Shown here one piece after another: positions 1 through 11,084 of a stretch of 64,000 nucleotides of DNA. The translations under genes and the position numbers were made by a program. Under the pieces are notes generated by a model. The model saw only the letters and a list, made by a program, of their open reading frames with translations. It was not told the DNA's origin and did not search any database. The DNA lies in NCBI RefSeq assembly GCF_010499455.1, contig NZ_JAAGOH010000011.1:89374-153373 (forward strand), read 5' to 3'. Positions within the stretch are counted from its first letter, which is position 1; the number at the start of each line of letters is the position of its first letter. The stretch comes from Ideonella livida (GTDB taxonomy: Bacteria; Pseudomonadota; Gammaproteobacteria; Burkholderiales; Burkholderiaceae_C).

Positions 1-1049
<1,049 letters not shown>

Positions 1050-1150
1050 GCAGGAGCGGGGTCGGGCCCGCTGCCGGGGAGCAGGCCGGCACCGGCAGGT
1101 CAAAAAGGGACAGATTATAGGAAGGCTGCGGCAGGCCCGTCCCTGCTGCC

Positions 1151-1179
1151 TTGCCGTCGCCTTTTGCACATGCTATACT
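1151..1179 (+). promoter_or_regulatory. Sigma70-type promoter of rpsT
   Basis: TTGCCG (1151-1156) and TATACT (1174-1179) are separated by 17 bp, 34 bp before the rpsT ATG. This is one of the best promoter matches in the window and fits a ribosomal protein gene. Confidence 0.6.
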
Positions 1180-1212
1180 CGACGGTCTTTTCCACCTGGA
1201 CCCAATACAAGC

Positions 1213-1509
1213 ATGGCAACCTCTTCCAAAGCCAAGAAGCGCACCGTGCGCCTGGCCTCGGGCCGCAAGCGCGCCCGCCAGGACGTCAAGCTCAACGCGG
1301 CCAATTCGTCGCTGCGCTCGAAGTTCCGCACCTCGATCAAGAACGTCCTGAAGGCCGTGGCCTCGGGCGACAAGAGCAAGGCCACCGATCTGTTCAAGAC
1401 GGCCCAAGGCGTGATCGACTCGATCGCCGACAAGGGCATCTTCCACAAGAACAAGGCTGCTCGCCACAAGAGCCGCCTGTCGGCCAAGATCAAGGCGCTG
1501 GCTGCCTGA
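1213..1509 (+). CDS. rpsT: 30S ribosomal protein S20
   Basis: A 98-residue, Lys/Arg-rich, Ala-rich protein that binds 16S rRNA early in 30S assembly. It starts [20 protein letters not shown] and contains the hallmark [20 protein letters not shown] and the C-terminal [22 protein letters not shown]. It is slightly longer than the E. coli protein (87 residues), as is normal for Burkholderiales. It stands alone, with its own promoter upstream and an intrinsic terminator directly after the stop codon. Confidence 0.98.
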   Translation: MATSSKAKKRTVRLASGRKRARQDVKLNAANSSLRSKFRTSIKNVLKAVASGDKSKATDLFKTAQGVIDSIADKGIFHKNKAARHKSRLSAKIKALAA

Positions 1510-1527
1510 TAAGCCGTTCCGGGTGGT

Positions 1528-1557
1528 AAAAGGGCTCGCGATCGCGGGCCCTTTTTC
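1528..1557 (+). terminator. Intrinsic terminator of rpsT
   Basis: A GC-rich hairpin (AAGGGCTCGCG paired with CGCGGGCCCTT, one G-T pair) is followed by TTTTT, starting 19 bases after the rpsT stop. Confidence 0.85.
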
Positions 1558-1761
1558 ATTCTCAAGCCTCCGCGCAGCAGCCGGAGCTTCTTGCACGCCA
1601 CATTCCTGACCGACGCCCTGCGGCCAGCTCCTCAGCGGTCTGAGTGGAGCCCCGCCCTCCGGCAGGAATGAAGGCGATCCTCAGCGGAACTGAGGCCGGC
1701 ATCCTGCCGCTCCCCCAGCGCCCGCCGACTGCCACCCCGTCACGAGGCGGCACCCAGCGCC

Positions 1762-2100
1762 TCAGGCGGCGCCACGCCCTTCGCCCGGCCCTTCGGGCAG
1801 CAGGCAGGCTTCCGTCACCTGGAGGCCGTTGTCCCGCGCGAAATTCATCACGAAGTCCCACGCCATGGGCTCGATGTCGCGCAAGCGCTCGTTGACGATC
1901 ACGCACTTCACCCCGTTGATGACCCGCGGCACACAGTAAGGCGAGTAGCCGATGTAAGCCCCGATGCCCCCCTTGACGCCGCCCGGGCGGAAGCAGGACA
2001 TGGCACCCGCCAGCCGCTCCGCCCAGTCGCTCGGACGGAAGGTGCGCCCTTCCTTGGTCAGGCCCTGGATGAAGACTTCACGCGGCTTGGAGGCAGACAT
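1762..2100 (-). CDS. DUF3579 family protein
   Basis: A small soluble protein of 112 residues beginning MSASKPREVFIQGLTKEGRT. It contains the conserved FRPSDWAERLAG and VKCVIVNERL blocks typical of DUF3579, a family confined mainly to betaproteobacteria and of unknown function. In this group the gene is commonly divergent from argD, as here. The ATG at 2100 is preferred over an upstream in-frame Met because the conserved family sequence begins there. No catalytic motif or membrane segment is visible. Confidence 0.85.
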   Translation of the reverse strand: MSASKPREVFIQGLTKEGRTFRPSDWAERLAGAMSCFRPGGVKGGIGAYIGYSPYCVPRVINGVKCVIVNERLRDIEPMAWDFVMNFARDNGLQVTEACLLPEGPGEGRGAA

Positions 2101-2405
2101 GTACGGCAGCGATGGCGGAACGCAAGAACAACAGGACCACGGCATGACGCCGTGCGCATCGTCAATGCCTCGATCCGTGTTTCAGATGGCGACAAAGCGG
2201 TGCGTATTGTGCCTTCTCCCTGCTGCACCGCAGCACGAACCGCAGCACAGCCTAGGGCCACCCCGGCGTTTTCGGCCGACTTGCCCCAGGCCTTAGAATT
2301 TGTTAGGGCTGACCGCGCGGCTCACCGCGGGGTCAGCTCTTTTCTTTTCGTGTCCAGCCACCGGCCGGGCACGCCCCTGACTTGATGACCCACCGGAGTC
2401 TTTGG
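2101..2405. other. Divergent DUF3579/argD promoter region with leader hairpin
   Basis: About 305 bases with no gene. A TAGAAT -10 box (2294-2299) reads toward argD. A hairpin (GCTGACC 2308-2314 with GGTCAGC 2331-2337) followed by a pyrimidine-rich T-containing run (2338-2349) lies at the expected 5' end of the argD transcript, so it could stabilise the mRNA or attenuate transcription. Nothing else was recognised. Confidence 0.5.
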
Positions 2406-3602
2406 ATGACTGCCTCGATGCCCCATGTGATGAACACCTATGGCCGACTGCCGATCGCGCTGTCGCACGGCCAGGGCTGCCACGTCTGGGATACCGAGGG
2501 CCGACGTTATTTGGACGGCTTGGGCGGCATCGCCGTCAACACCCTGGGCCACAACCACCCCAAGCTGGTCCCAGCCCTGCAGGAGCAGATCAGCCGCCTG
2601 ATCCACGCCTCCAACTACTACGAGAGCCCGCTGCAGGAGGCCCTTGCCCAGCAGCTTTGTGCACTGTCGGGGCTGTCCTCGGCCTTCTTCTGCTCCACCG
2701 GCCTGGAGGCCAACGAAGCGGCATTGAAGCTGGCCCGCAAGTTTGGCCATGACAAGGGCATCGAGCGGCCTGAGGTCATCGTCTTCGAAAAGGCTTTCCA
2801 TGGACGATCGATCGCCACCCTGAGCGCCACAGGCAACCCCAAGGTACAGGCTGGATTCGGCCCCCTGGTTGAAGGCTTTGTGCGTGTACCGCTCAACGAT
2901 GCGCAAGCCCTGCGCGAGGTGGCGCGCCAGCGCCCCAACGTGGTGGCGGTCTTCCTGGAGACCATCCAGGGCGAAGGCGGCATCCATACGGCCCGCTGGG
3001 ATTACCTGCGTGAGGTGCGGCAGATCTGCGACCAGCAGAACTGGCTGCTGATGCTTGACGAGGTCCAGTGCGGCGTGGGCCGCACCGGCAAATGGTTCGC
3101 CCACCAATGGGCGGGCGTGCTGCCGGACGTCATGCCCCTGGCCAAGGGACTGGGCTCTGGCGTCCCCATCGGGGCGGTGGTCGTGGGCGAGAAGGCCCGC
3201 CACATCTTCGGCCCTGGCAACCATGGCACGACCTTCGGCGGCAATCCACTGTCGATGCGCGCTGGCCTGGAAACCCTGCGCATCATGCAGGAGGACGGCG
3301 TAATGGAAAACGCAGCCCGTGTGGGCACCCACCTCAAGGCCGGCCTGCAGTCGGCCCTGGCGGGCACCGCCGGTGTGCTTGAGGTGCGCGGCGAAGGCCT
3401 GATGCTCGGCATCGAGCTTGATCGTCCTTGCGGTGTGATCCTGACCCGCGCCATGGAAGCGGGGCTGCTGCTCTCGGTCACGGCTGACAGCGTGGTGCGT
3501 CTGGTGCCCCCCTTGATCCTGACCATGGCCGAAGCCGACGAGATCATCGGCATCCTGGTGCCCGTCATCCAGCAATTCCTCGCCGAAACCCCTGCCGCAT
3601 GA
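2406..3602 (+). CDS. argD: Acetylornithine aminotransferase
   Basis: PLP-dependent class III aminotransferase converting N-acetylglutamate semialdehyde to N-acetylornithine in arginine synthesis (possibly also succinyldiaminopimelate transamination). It has 398 residues. Visible family signatures include LDGLGGIAVNTLGHNHP near the N-terminus, the LDEVQCGVGRTGK block, the PLP-lysine region PLAKGLGSGVPIG and the GNHGTTFGGNPL loop. In-frame ATGs also exist at 2385 and further downstream; 2406 has a CGGAG Shine-Dalgarno-like sequence at suitable distance. The stop overlaps the argF start by four bases, so the two are co-translated. Confidence 0.95.
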   Translation: MTASMPHVMNTYGRLPIALSHGQGCHVWDTEGRRYLDGLGGIAVNTLGHNHPKLVPALQEQISRLIHASNYYESPLQEALAQQLCALSGLSSAFFCSTGLEANEAALKLARKFGHDKGIERPEVIVFEKAFHGRSIATLSATGNPKVQAGFGPLVEGFVRVPLNDAQALREVARQRPNVVAVFLETIQGEGGIHTARWDYLREVRQICDQQNWLLMLDEVQCGVGRTGKWFAHQWAGVLPDVMPLAKGLGSGVPIGAVVVGEKARHIFGPGNHGTTFGGNPLSMRAGLETLRIMQEDGVMENAARVGTHLKAGLQSALAGTAGVLEVRGEGLMLGIELDRPCGVILTRAMEAGLLLSVTADSVVRLVPPLILTMAEADEIIGILVPVIQQFLAETPAA

Positions 3603-4561
3603 AACCGGGATACAGCCTCATGAAGCACTACCTCCAGTTCAAGGATTTCCGGGCCGAGGAGTACGCCTACCTGTTCGAGCGCGCCCGCATCATCAAGAGC
3701 CGCTTCAAGAACTACGAGCGCTACACCCCCCTGAGCGACCGCACCCTGGCCATGATCTTCGAGAAGGCCAGCACCCGCACCCGCGTCAGCTTCGAGGCGG
3801 GCATGTACCAGATGGGCGGCTCGGTGGTGCACCTGACCACCGGGGACAGCCAGCTCGGCCGCTCTGAGCCCATCGAGGACAGCGCCCGCGTCATCAGCCG
3901 CATGGTTGACCTGGTGATGATCCGCACCTTCGGCCAGGACAAACTCAACCGCTTCGCCGCCCACAGCCGCGTGCCGGTGATCAATGGCCTGACCAACGAG
4001 TTCCACCCCTGCCAGATCCTGGCCGATCTGTTCACCTACCTGGAACACCGCGCGCCGGTGGGCGCCAAGGGCTATGACCTGGACTGCCTCAAGGGCAAGG
4101 TGGTGGCCTGGGTGGGCGACGGCAACAACATGGCCAACACCTGGCTGCAGGCTGCCGAGATCCTGGGCTTCACGGTGCATGTCAGCACGCCAAGCGGCTA
4201 CGAGGTGGATGCCAAGGTCGCCGGCATCTCCAACCCAGATTGCTTCAAGGTCTTCAAGAACCCGCTGGACGCCTGCCGCGGCGCCCACCTGGTGACCACC
4301 GATGTATGGACCAGCATGGGCTACGAGGCGGAAAACGAAGCCCGCCTCAAGGCCTTTGCCGACTGGTGCGTGGATGCCGAGATGATGGCTGCCGCACAGC
4401 CAGACGCCCTGTTCATGCACTGCCTGCCTGCCCACCGGGGTGAGGAGGTCACGGCCGAGGTGATCGACGGCCCGCAGTCGGTGGTGTGGGATGAGGCCGA
4501 GAACCGCATGCATGTGCAGAAGGCACTCATGGAGTACCTGCTGCTGGGACGCATTGGCTGA
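3599..4561 (+). CDS. argF: Ornithine carbamoyltransferase
   Basis: Transfers the carbamoyl group from carbamoyl phosphate to ornithine, giving citrulline (arginine pathway, cytosol). The 320-residue protein contains the carbamoyl-phosphate motif STRTRVSFE, the HPCQILADL block and the ornithine-binding HCLPAHRG motif. The first ATG overlaps the argD stop (ATGA). The alternative ATG at 3620 gives MKHYLQFKDF, which is where most betaproteobacterial ArgF proteins begin, so seven N-terminal residues are uncertain. Forms an operon with argD. Confidence 0.96.
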   Translation: MKPGYSLMKHYLQFKDFRAEEYAYLFERARIIKSRFKNYERYTPLSDRTLAMIFEKASTRTRVSFEAGMYQMGGSVVHLTTGDSQLGRSEPIEDSARVISRMVDLVMIRTFGQDKLNRFAAHSRVPVINGLTNEFHPCQILADLFTYLEHRAPVGAKGYDLDCLKGKVVAWVGDGNNMANTWLQAAEILGFTVHVSTPSGYEVDAKVAGISNPDCFKVFKNPLDACRGAHLVTTDVWTSMGYEAENEARLKAFADWCVDAEMMAAAQPDALFMHCLPAHRGEEVTAEVIDGPQSVVWDEAENRMHVQKALMEYLLLGRIG

Positions 4562-4683
4562 ACGCCACGCCGCCGGCGCCGCACCAGCCCGCCACACCGG
4601 GGGACGCCCAAGCGCCACCGCCGGACGGACAGGCTATCGTCAGGCGGGCGGCGCATGCTCGCCACGAGGAGACAAGACAAGAC

Positions 4684-5427
4684 ATGAAGCTCGCGCTCAT
4701 CACCGACCTGCACGCCAACCGAGAGGCCGTGCAGGCCGTGCTGGACCACGCCCGCCAACAGGGTGTCCAGCGCTACGCCTTCCTGGGTGACTATGTCGGT
4801 TACGGTGCAGACCCCGGCTGGGTCATCGACACCGTGCGCCAGTATGTCCAGGACGGCGCCATCGCCGTGGGTGGCAACCATGACGCTGGCGTCGTGCAGG
4901 GCGCCTCGCCGCAGATGCGACCCGAGGCGCGTCAGGTCATCGAATGGACCCGGGCACAGCTCAACGACGAGCAGGCCCGGTTCCTCACCCAGGTGCCGCT
5001 GTCAAGGACCGAGAACGACATGCTGTTCGTGCATGCCAACGCCTTTGCCCCCGCGGAATGGGAGTACATCCAGGGGCGTATCGAGGCGGTACGCAGCCTG
5101 CACGCCACCACCTGCCACTACACCTTCTGCGGGCACATGCATGAGCCCAAGCTGTTCCACCTCTCGGGCACTGGCAAGGCGGGCGATTTCGTGCCCACGC
5201 CGGGCGTGGCCATCCCCATCCCACCGCACCGGCAGTGGCTGGTGGTGCCGGGCTCGGCCGGGCAGCCGCGCGACGGCAACCCCGCCGCGTGCTATGCGAT
5301 CTTCAACATCGCCGAACAGACGCTGACCTTCCAGCGCGTGCCCTACGACCATGAACTCGCGGCCGACAAGATCCGTCGCGCCGGACTGCCTGAGCGCCTG
5401 GCGGCGAGGTTGGCCCATGGACAGTAG
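4684..5427 (+). CDS. Calcineurin-like metallophosphoesterase
   Basis: 247 residues with all five metal-site signatures of the calcineurin phosphoesterase fold: DLH (residues 8-10), GDYVGYG, GNHD, VHAN and GHMH. The protein is likely a cytosolic di-metal phosphatase or phosphodiesterase; the substrate cannot be told. Its last 11 bases overlap the start of the following kinase gene, so the two are translationally coupled. That suggests, without proving it, that it dephosphorylates targets of the kinase. A GAGGAG ribosome site precedes the ATG. No signal peptide is visible. Confidence 0.88.
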   Translation: MKLALITDLHANREAVQAVLDHARQQGVQRYAFLGDYVGYGADPGWVIDTVRQYVQDGAIAVGGNHDAGVVQGASPQMRPEARQVIEWTRAQLNDEQARFLTQVPLSRTENDMLFVHANAFAPAEWEYIQGRIEAVRSLHATTCHYTFCGHMHEPKLFHLSGTGKAGDFVPTPGVAIPIPPHRQWLVVPGSAGQPRDGNPAACYAIFNIAEQTLTFQRVPYDHELAADKIRRAGLPERLAARLAHGQ

Positions 5428-6922
5428 CGGCTCCTTCGGCCAAGGCCGGGACGATGTCCCCGCCCCCGAGTGCGGTCAGCGCCCCCTGGAGATAGGCCAG
5501 GTCATTGACCGGTTCCGGCTGGAGGAGCGTCTGCATCAGGGCGGCATGGCCGGGCTCTGGCGCGTGACCCGGGTCGATGAGCAGGGGCTCGCCACGAGCG
5601 TGGGTGACATGCCCCTGATCATGAAGGTGCCGCGCATCAAGGGTGGCGAGGATCCCGCCACGATCGTGGGCTTTGAGGTGGAGCGCATGATCATGCCCAC
5701 CCTGTCGGGACCGCATGTGCCACGCTTCGTGGCGAAGGGCGACTTCACCCGGCAGCCCTACATCGTGATGGAGCACATTCCCGGGCAGACCCTGCGCCCG
5801 CGCCTGGATGAGGCCCCCCTGGCCCTGGACGAGGTCATCGAGATCGGGATCCGGGTGGCCACCGCCCTGCATGACCTGCATCGCCAGCATGTGGTCCACT
5901 TGGACATCAAGCCCAGCAACATCCTGATGCGTCCTGACGGGACAGCCGTGCTGGTGGATTTCGGCCTGTCCCGGCACGACCATCTGCCCGATCTGCTGGA
6001 CGAGGAGTTCACCCTCCCCATGGGGACCGGCCCCTACATGTCGCCGGAGCAGGTTCAGTTCGTGCGGAATGACCCCCGCAGCGACTTGTTCGCGCTGGGG
6101 GTGATGCTCTACCACTTCACCACCGGTGAACGGCCTTTCGGTGCGCCCACCTCGGTGCAAGGACTGCGCAAGCGCCTCTACCTGGACCCCGTACCCCCAC
6201 GCCAGCTGCGGCCCGACTGCCCCCCCTGGCTCCAGGAAGTGATTCTGAAATGCCTGGAGGTCAAGCCGGAGAATCGGTACCAGAGCGCCGCCCAGCTGGG
6301 CCTGGCGCTCCAAGACCCGAGCCAGGTGCCGCTGACCAAGCGGGCAGAGCGCCTGCAGCGCAGCAGCGCCCTCTCTCGCGCCAAGCGCTGGTTCTTCGCT
6401 CTGGGCTCCGAGCCCGACGCGCGGCCGCAGCTGAGCGTGGCAGACCTGGTGCACCGCAGCCCGATCATCATGGCCGCGGTGGATGTGGAAGGGGCTTCGG
6501 AGCAGCTGCTCAAGCAGCTGCGCGAAACCGTGCGACGCCTGGTCCTGACCGAGCCCGGCGCACGCCTGGCCTGCGTGAGCGTGATGAAGACCGCACGCAT
6601 CGGCATGGACGAACTGGTCGACAAGTCCGGGCAAAGCGTGCACGTCAAGCAGCTCGTCCACCTCAAGCACTGGGCGCGCCCCATCAGCAAGGCCCTCAAT
6701 CTGGAAGAGGGTCGACTGACCTTCCATGTGCTGGAAGCACCGGATCCGGCCACCGCCATCGTGGAGTTTGCCAAGCGCACCCATGTCGACCACATCGTCA
6801 TGGGCGCCCGGGGGCAGTCTGCCTTACGGCGCTACCTGGGCAGCGTGTCCTCCCAGGTGGTGGCGGAGTCCGATTGCACGGTGACCGTGGTGCGGGCCGG
6901 CACCGAAGGCACCACCGTCTGA
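5417..6922 (+). CDS. Ser/Thr protein kinase fused to a universal stress protein domain
   Basis: 501 residues. Residues about 30-300 are a eukaryotic-type (Hanks) kinase: Gly-rich loop LHQGGMAGLW, ATP-binding Lys70 in LIMKVPR, catalytic loop HLDIKPSN (161-168; Asp163, Asn168), DFG at 181-183 and SPE at 209-211, so it looks active. Residues about 350-500 form a UspA domain with the nucleotide-site-like MGARGQSALRRYLGS segment. No transmembrane helix is apparent, so the protein is probably cytosolic and may sense nucleotides. The ATG overlaps the end of the metallophosphoesterase gene; longer in-frame starts upstream would sit deep in that gene and were rejected. Confidence 0.9.
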   Translation: MDSSGSFGQGRDDVPAPECGQRPLEIGQVIDRFRLEERLHQGGMAGLWRVTRVDEQGLATSVGDMPLIMKVPRIKGGEDPATIVGFEVERMIMPTLSGPHVPRFVAKGDFTRQPYIVMEHIPGQTLRPRLDEAPLALDEVIEIGIRVATALHDLHRQHVVHLDIKPSNILMRPDGTAVLVDFGLSRHDHLPDLLDEEFTLPMGTGPYMSPEQVQFVRNDPRSDLFALGVMLYHFTTGERPFGAPTSVQGLRKRLYLDPVPPRQLRPDCPPWLQEVILKCLEVKPENRYQSAAQLGLALQDPSQVPLTKRAERLQRSSALSRAKRWFFALGSEPDARPQLSVADLVHRSPIIMAAVDVEGASEQLLKQLRETVRRLVLTEPGARLACVSVMKTARIGMDELVDKSGQSVHVKQLVHLKHWARPISKALNLEEGRLTFHVLEAPDPATAIVEFAKRTHVDHIVMGARGQSALRRYLGSVSSQVVAESDCTVTVVRAGTEGTTV

Positions 6923-6986
6923 CGACACCGGTCATCCAGGCGCAGCGCGTGGCTTGCCAACCGCCCCGACAACACGAAGCGCCATG

Positions 6987-7013
6987 AAAAAAGCCGCCCT
7001 TGGGCGGCTCTTT
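6987..7013. terminator. Bidirectional intrinsic terminator
   Basis: Stem AGCCGCCC/GGGCGGCT flanked by an A-run on the left (a T-run for minus-strand transcripts) and CTCTTT on the right. It serves both the kinase operon (+) and the convergent PEP-CTERM gene (-). Confidence 0.8.
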
Positions 7014-7041
7014 GCTAGGGCTGGAGCCCGTGCGGGGGGAT

Positions 7042-7716
7042 TCAGCCCTGGATGCGGCGACGGCGGGCCACAGCACCCACAGCGGCCAGACCGGCCAGCA
7101 GCATGGCGTAGCTCTCGGGTTCCGGCACAGCCGAGGTCGGCGTGTAGTTGTACACGATGGTCATCGTGCCGCCGGCATTGCTGACGAAGTTCGTCTGGTT
7201 GTCACCACCCGACATGGTCAGCGACTGGGTCTTGGTGGCTTGGGCCATGAAGCTACCGGTGCCACCACCCAGAGCTTGGTAGCTGGTGAGACCTGACGTC
7301 AGAGTGACGGAATCCGCCACGTTGACAGCCGAAGTGCTGAACGTGTGCGTGGTGTTACCTGCCACCTGCACCAACGAGCCAACATTCAGCACTTGGCTGG
7401 ATGCGGAATCAAAGAAACCAGTGCTCGCACCAATCAGGTTGACGGTGGCATTAGCCGTGCCGCTGATGACAAACACATCATTACTCGTGGTCGCCTTCAC
7501 GGCGAAAGTGCCCGCGTTGAACGAGAAGTTGTACGAGATGGCGACCGACGTCAGAGTACCCAGCGACGAATCGAACAGCGCAAAATTCTCAGTGTCTTGG
7601 TACGTGGTGGTGCCGCTGGCAAAAGTCAGCGTTTGGCTGGAGGTGGCCGCACCCGCAGCCAAAGAGAAGCCCAGAGCAGCCATCGCCACACCGGTCTTGA
7701 GGAAAGAAGTCTTCAT
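7042..7716 (-). CDS. PEP-CTERM sorting-domain exported protein (choice-of-anchor E-like)
   Basis: 224 residues. A signal peptide (MKTSFLKTGVAMAALGFSL, cleavage near AAGAA) is followed by a Thr/Ser/Asn-rich beta-type domain and a C-terminal tripartite PEP-CTERM tail: VPEPESYAM, a hydrophobic helix and RRRR. Such proteins are processed by exosortase and are linked to exopolysaccharide or biofilm matrix. The body resembles the choice-of-anchor E domain. The ATG at 7716 follows a clear AGGAGA ribosome site. No exosortase gene is in the window. Low charge and biased composition set it apart from its neighbours. Confidence 0.88.
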   Translation of the reverse strand: MKTSFLKTGVAMAALGFSLAAGAATSSQTLTFASGTTTYQDTENFALFDSSLGTLTSVAISYNFSFNAGTFAVKATTSNDVFVISGTANATVNLIGASTGFFDSASSQVLNVGSLVQVAGNTTHTFSTSAVNVADSVTLTSGLTSYQALGGGTGSFMAQATKTQSLTMSGGDNQTNFVSNAGGTMTIVYNYTPTSAVPEPESYAMLLAGLAAVGAVARRRRIQG

Positions 7717-7858
7717 GCGTTTCTCCTGACAAGAGATGAACCGATGGTTGCAGCGCCGGACCGCTTGGCGAGGGACCCATCCCACCCCACGCAAGCCAAA
7801 ATAATCCGATTGCGGGCGAGTATCTCAAGAACCCCAAGGTTTCACAAGACGTTACACC

Positions 7859-7881
7859 TAGGGATCTTGAAGCTCCCCCTA
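7859..7881. promoter_or_regulatory. TAGGG...CCCTA inverted repeat upstream of the PEP-CTERM gene
   Basis: TAGGG (7859-7863) and CCCTA (7877-7881) face each other about 143 bases upstream of the PEP-CTERM start. A related, tighter repeat occurs before the minor pilin operon (26808-26824). Function as a regulator site is inference. Confidence 0.3.
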
Positions 7882-7887
7882 AGCTGC

Positions 7888-7910
7888 AGAGGGGCGGGCT
7901 GCGCCCCTCT
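7888..7910 (-). terminator. Hairpin downstream of icd
   Basis: Perfect 9-bp stem (AGAGGGGCG / CGCCCCTCT, 5-base loop) lying 11 bases past the icd stop. There is no T-run, so it may act as a 3' stabiliser or a weak terminator. Confidence 0.5.
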
Positions 7911-7921
7911 TCCTTAACAGC

Positions 7922-10153
<2,232 letters not shown>

Positions 10154-10376
10154 GCATGTCTCCGGAACAGGGGGGCGAAACAAGGGTTATGAAGGGACAG
10201 CCGGCAGACGGTTCTCCGTCCGTCCGGCGCGAGCAAGGGTGCATGATTTTCATTGCCCGGGCCTGACCGGCCAACGTCTTCTTGAAGTGGAATTTCACCA
10301 TGCGGAAATTTGAGGGCTGCACGGGCACTTTTTTTCACCCCTGAGCCACTAAACCGGCGGCTCAACCCGGGTGCCC

Positions 10377-10973
10377 TTAAGGCCCGGGTCGCACCAGGCG
10401 CGCCATGGCGGCCTGAAATTTGTGGACTTTGGGGGCAACGACCCAGGCGCAATAGCCTTGATGCGGATGTCTGGCGAAGTAGTGTTGGTGCTCCGGCTCC
10501 GCAGGCCACCAGCTGCGCAGCGGCGCCTGCTCGGTGACGGGCGTCCCCCCTCCGGCTGCACTCAGGTTGACACTCAGCTCGGCCACCACGGACTCAATCA
10601 CCTGACGCTGCGACTCGTGATGCCAGTAGATGCCGGACCGGTATTGGGTGCCAACGTCGTGCCCCTGACGGTTGAGGGTCGTGGGGTCATGGATGAGGAA
10701 GAAGACCTCCAGGAGCTCCCGCAGGCTGACCCGCCGGGGATCGAACTGCAGGCGGACCACCTCGGCATGGCCCGTCTGGCCGCTGCAGACCTGCTCGTAC
10801 GTCGGATGGGAGATGTGTCCATTGGCATAGCCCGACGTGCAGGAGATCACGCCCACGCACTGCTCGAACACCGCCTCCAGGCACCAGAAGCAGCCGCCGG
10901 CCAAGGTGATGGTCTCGACAGCGCGGGGGCTGTCTGCGGGTGGGGACGAGGGTGAAGCGTGGTGCGTATCCAT
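10377..10973 (-). CDS. msrA: Peptide-methionine (S)-S-oxide reductase
   Basis: Repairs methionine-S-sulfoxide in proteins using thioredoxin. 198 residues with the catalytic GGCFWCLEAVF motif (active Cys in GCFW) and the conserved GYANGH, HAEVV and FFLIHDPTTLNRQG blocks. The N-terminal 17 residues are a Ser/Pro-rich extension. A possible hairpin (ACCCGG...CCGGGT, 10367-10390) covers the stop codon. The neighbours icd and the DUF748 gene are on the same strand but unrelated in function. Confidence 0.95.
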   Translation of the reverse strand: MDTHHASPSSPPADSPRAVETITLAGGCFWCLEAVFEQCVGVISCTSGYANGHISHPTYEQVCSGQTGHAEVVRLQFDPRRVSLRELLEVFFLIHDPTTLNRQGHDVGTQYRSGIYWHHESQRQVIESVVAELSVNLSAAGGGTPVTEQAPLRSWWPAEPEHQHYFARHPHQGYCAWVVAPKVHKFQAAMARLVRPGP

Positions 10974-11084
10974 TCAGGCATCTCCAGCAGGTGGACAAGG
11001 AGCACTTCCAAGGGGCTCCCGCGGTCCTCCATTGGACGATCTCGCAAGCCCGGGTGCGCAGGGGGCCCGTGGCACCCCTGAAAC

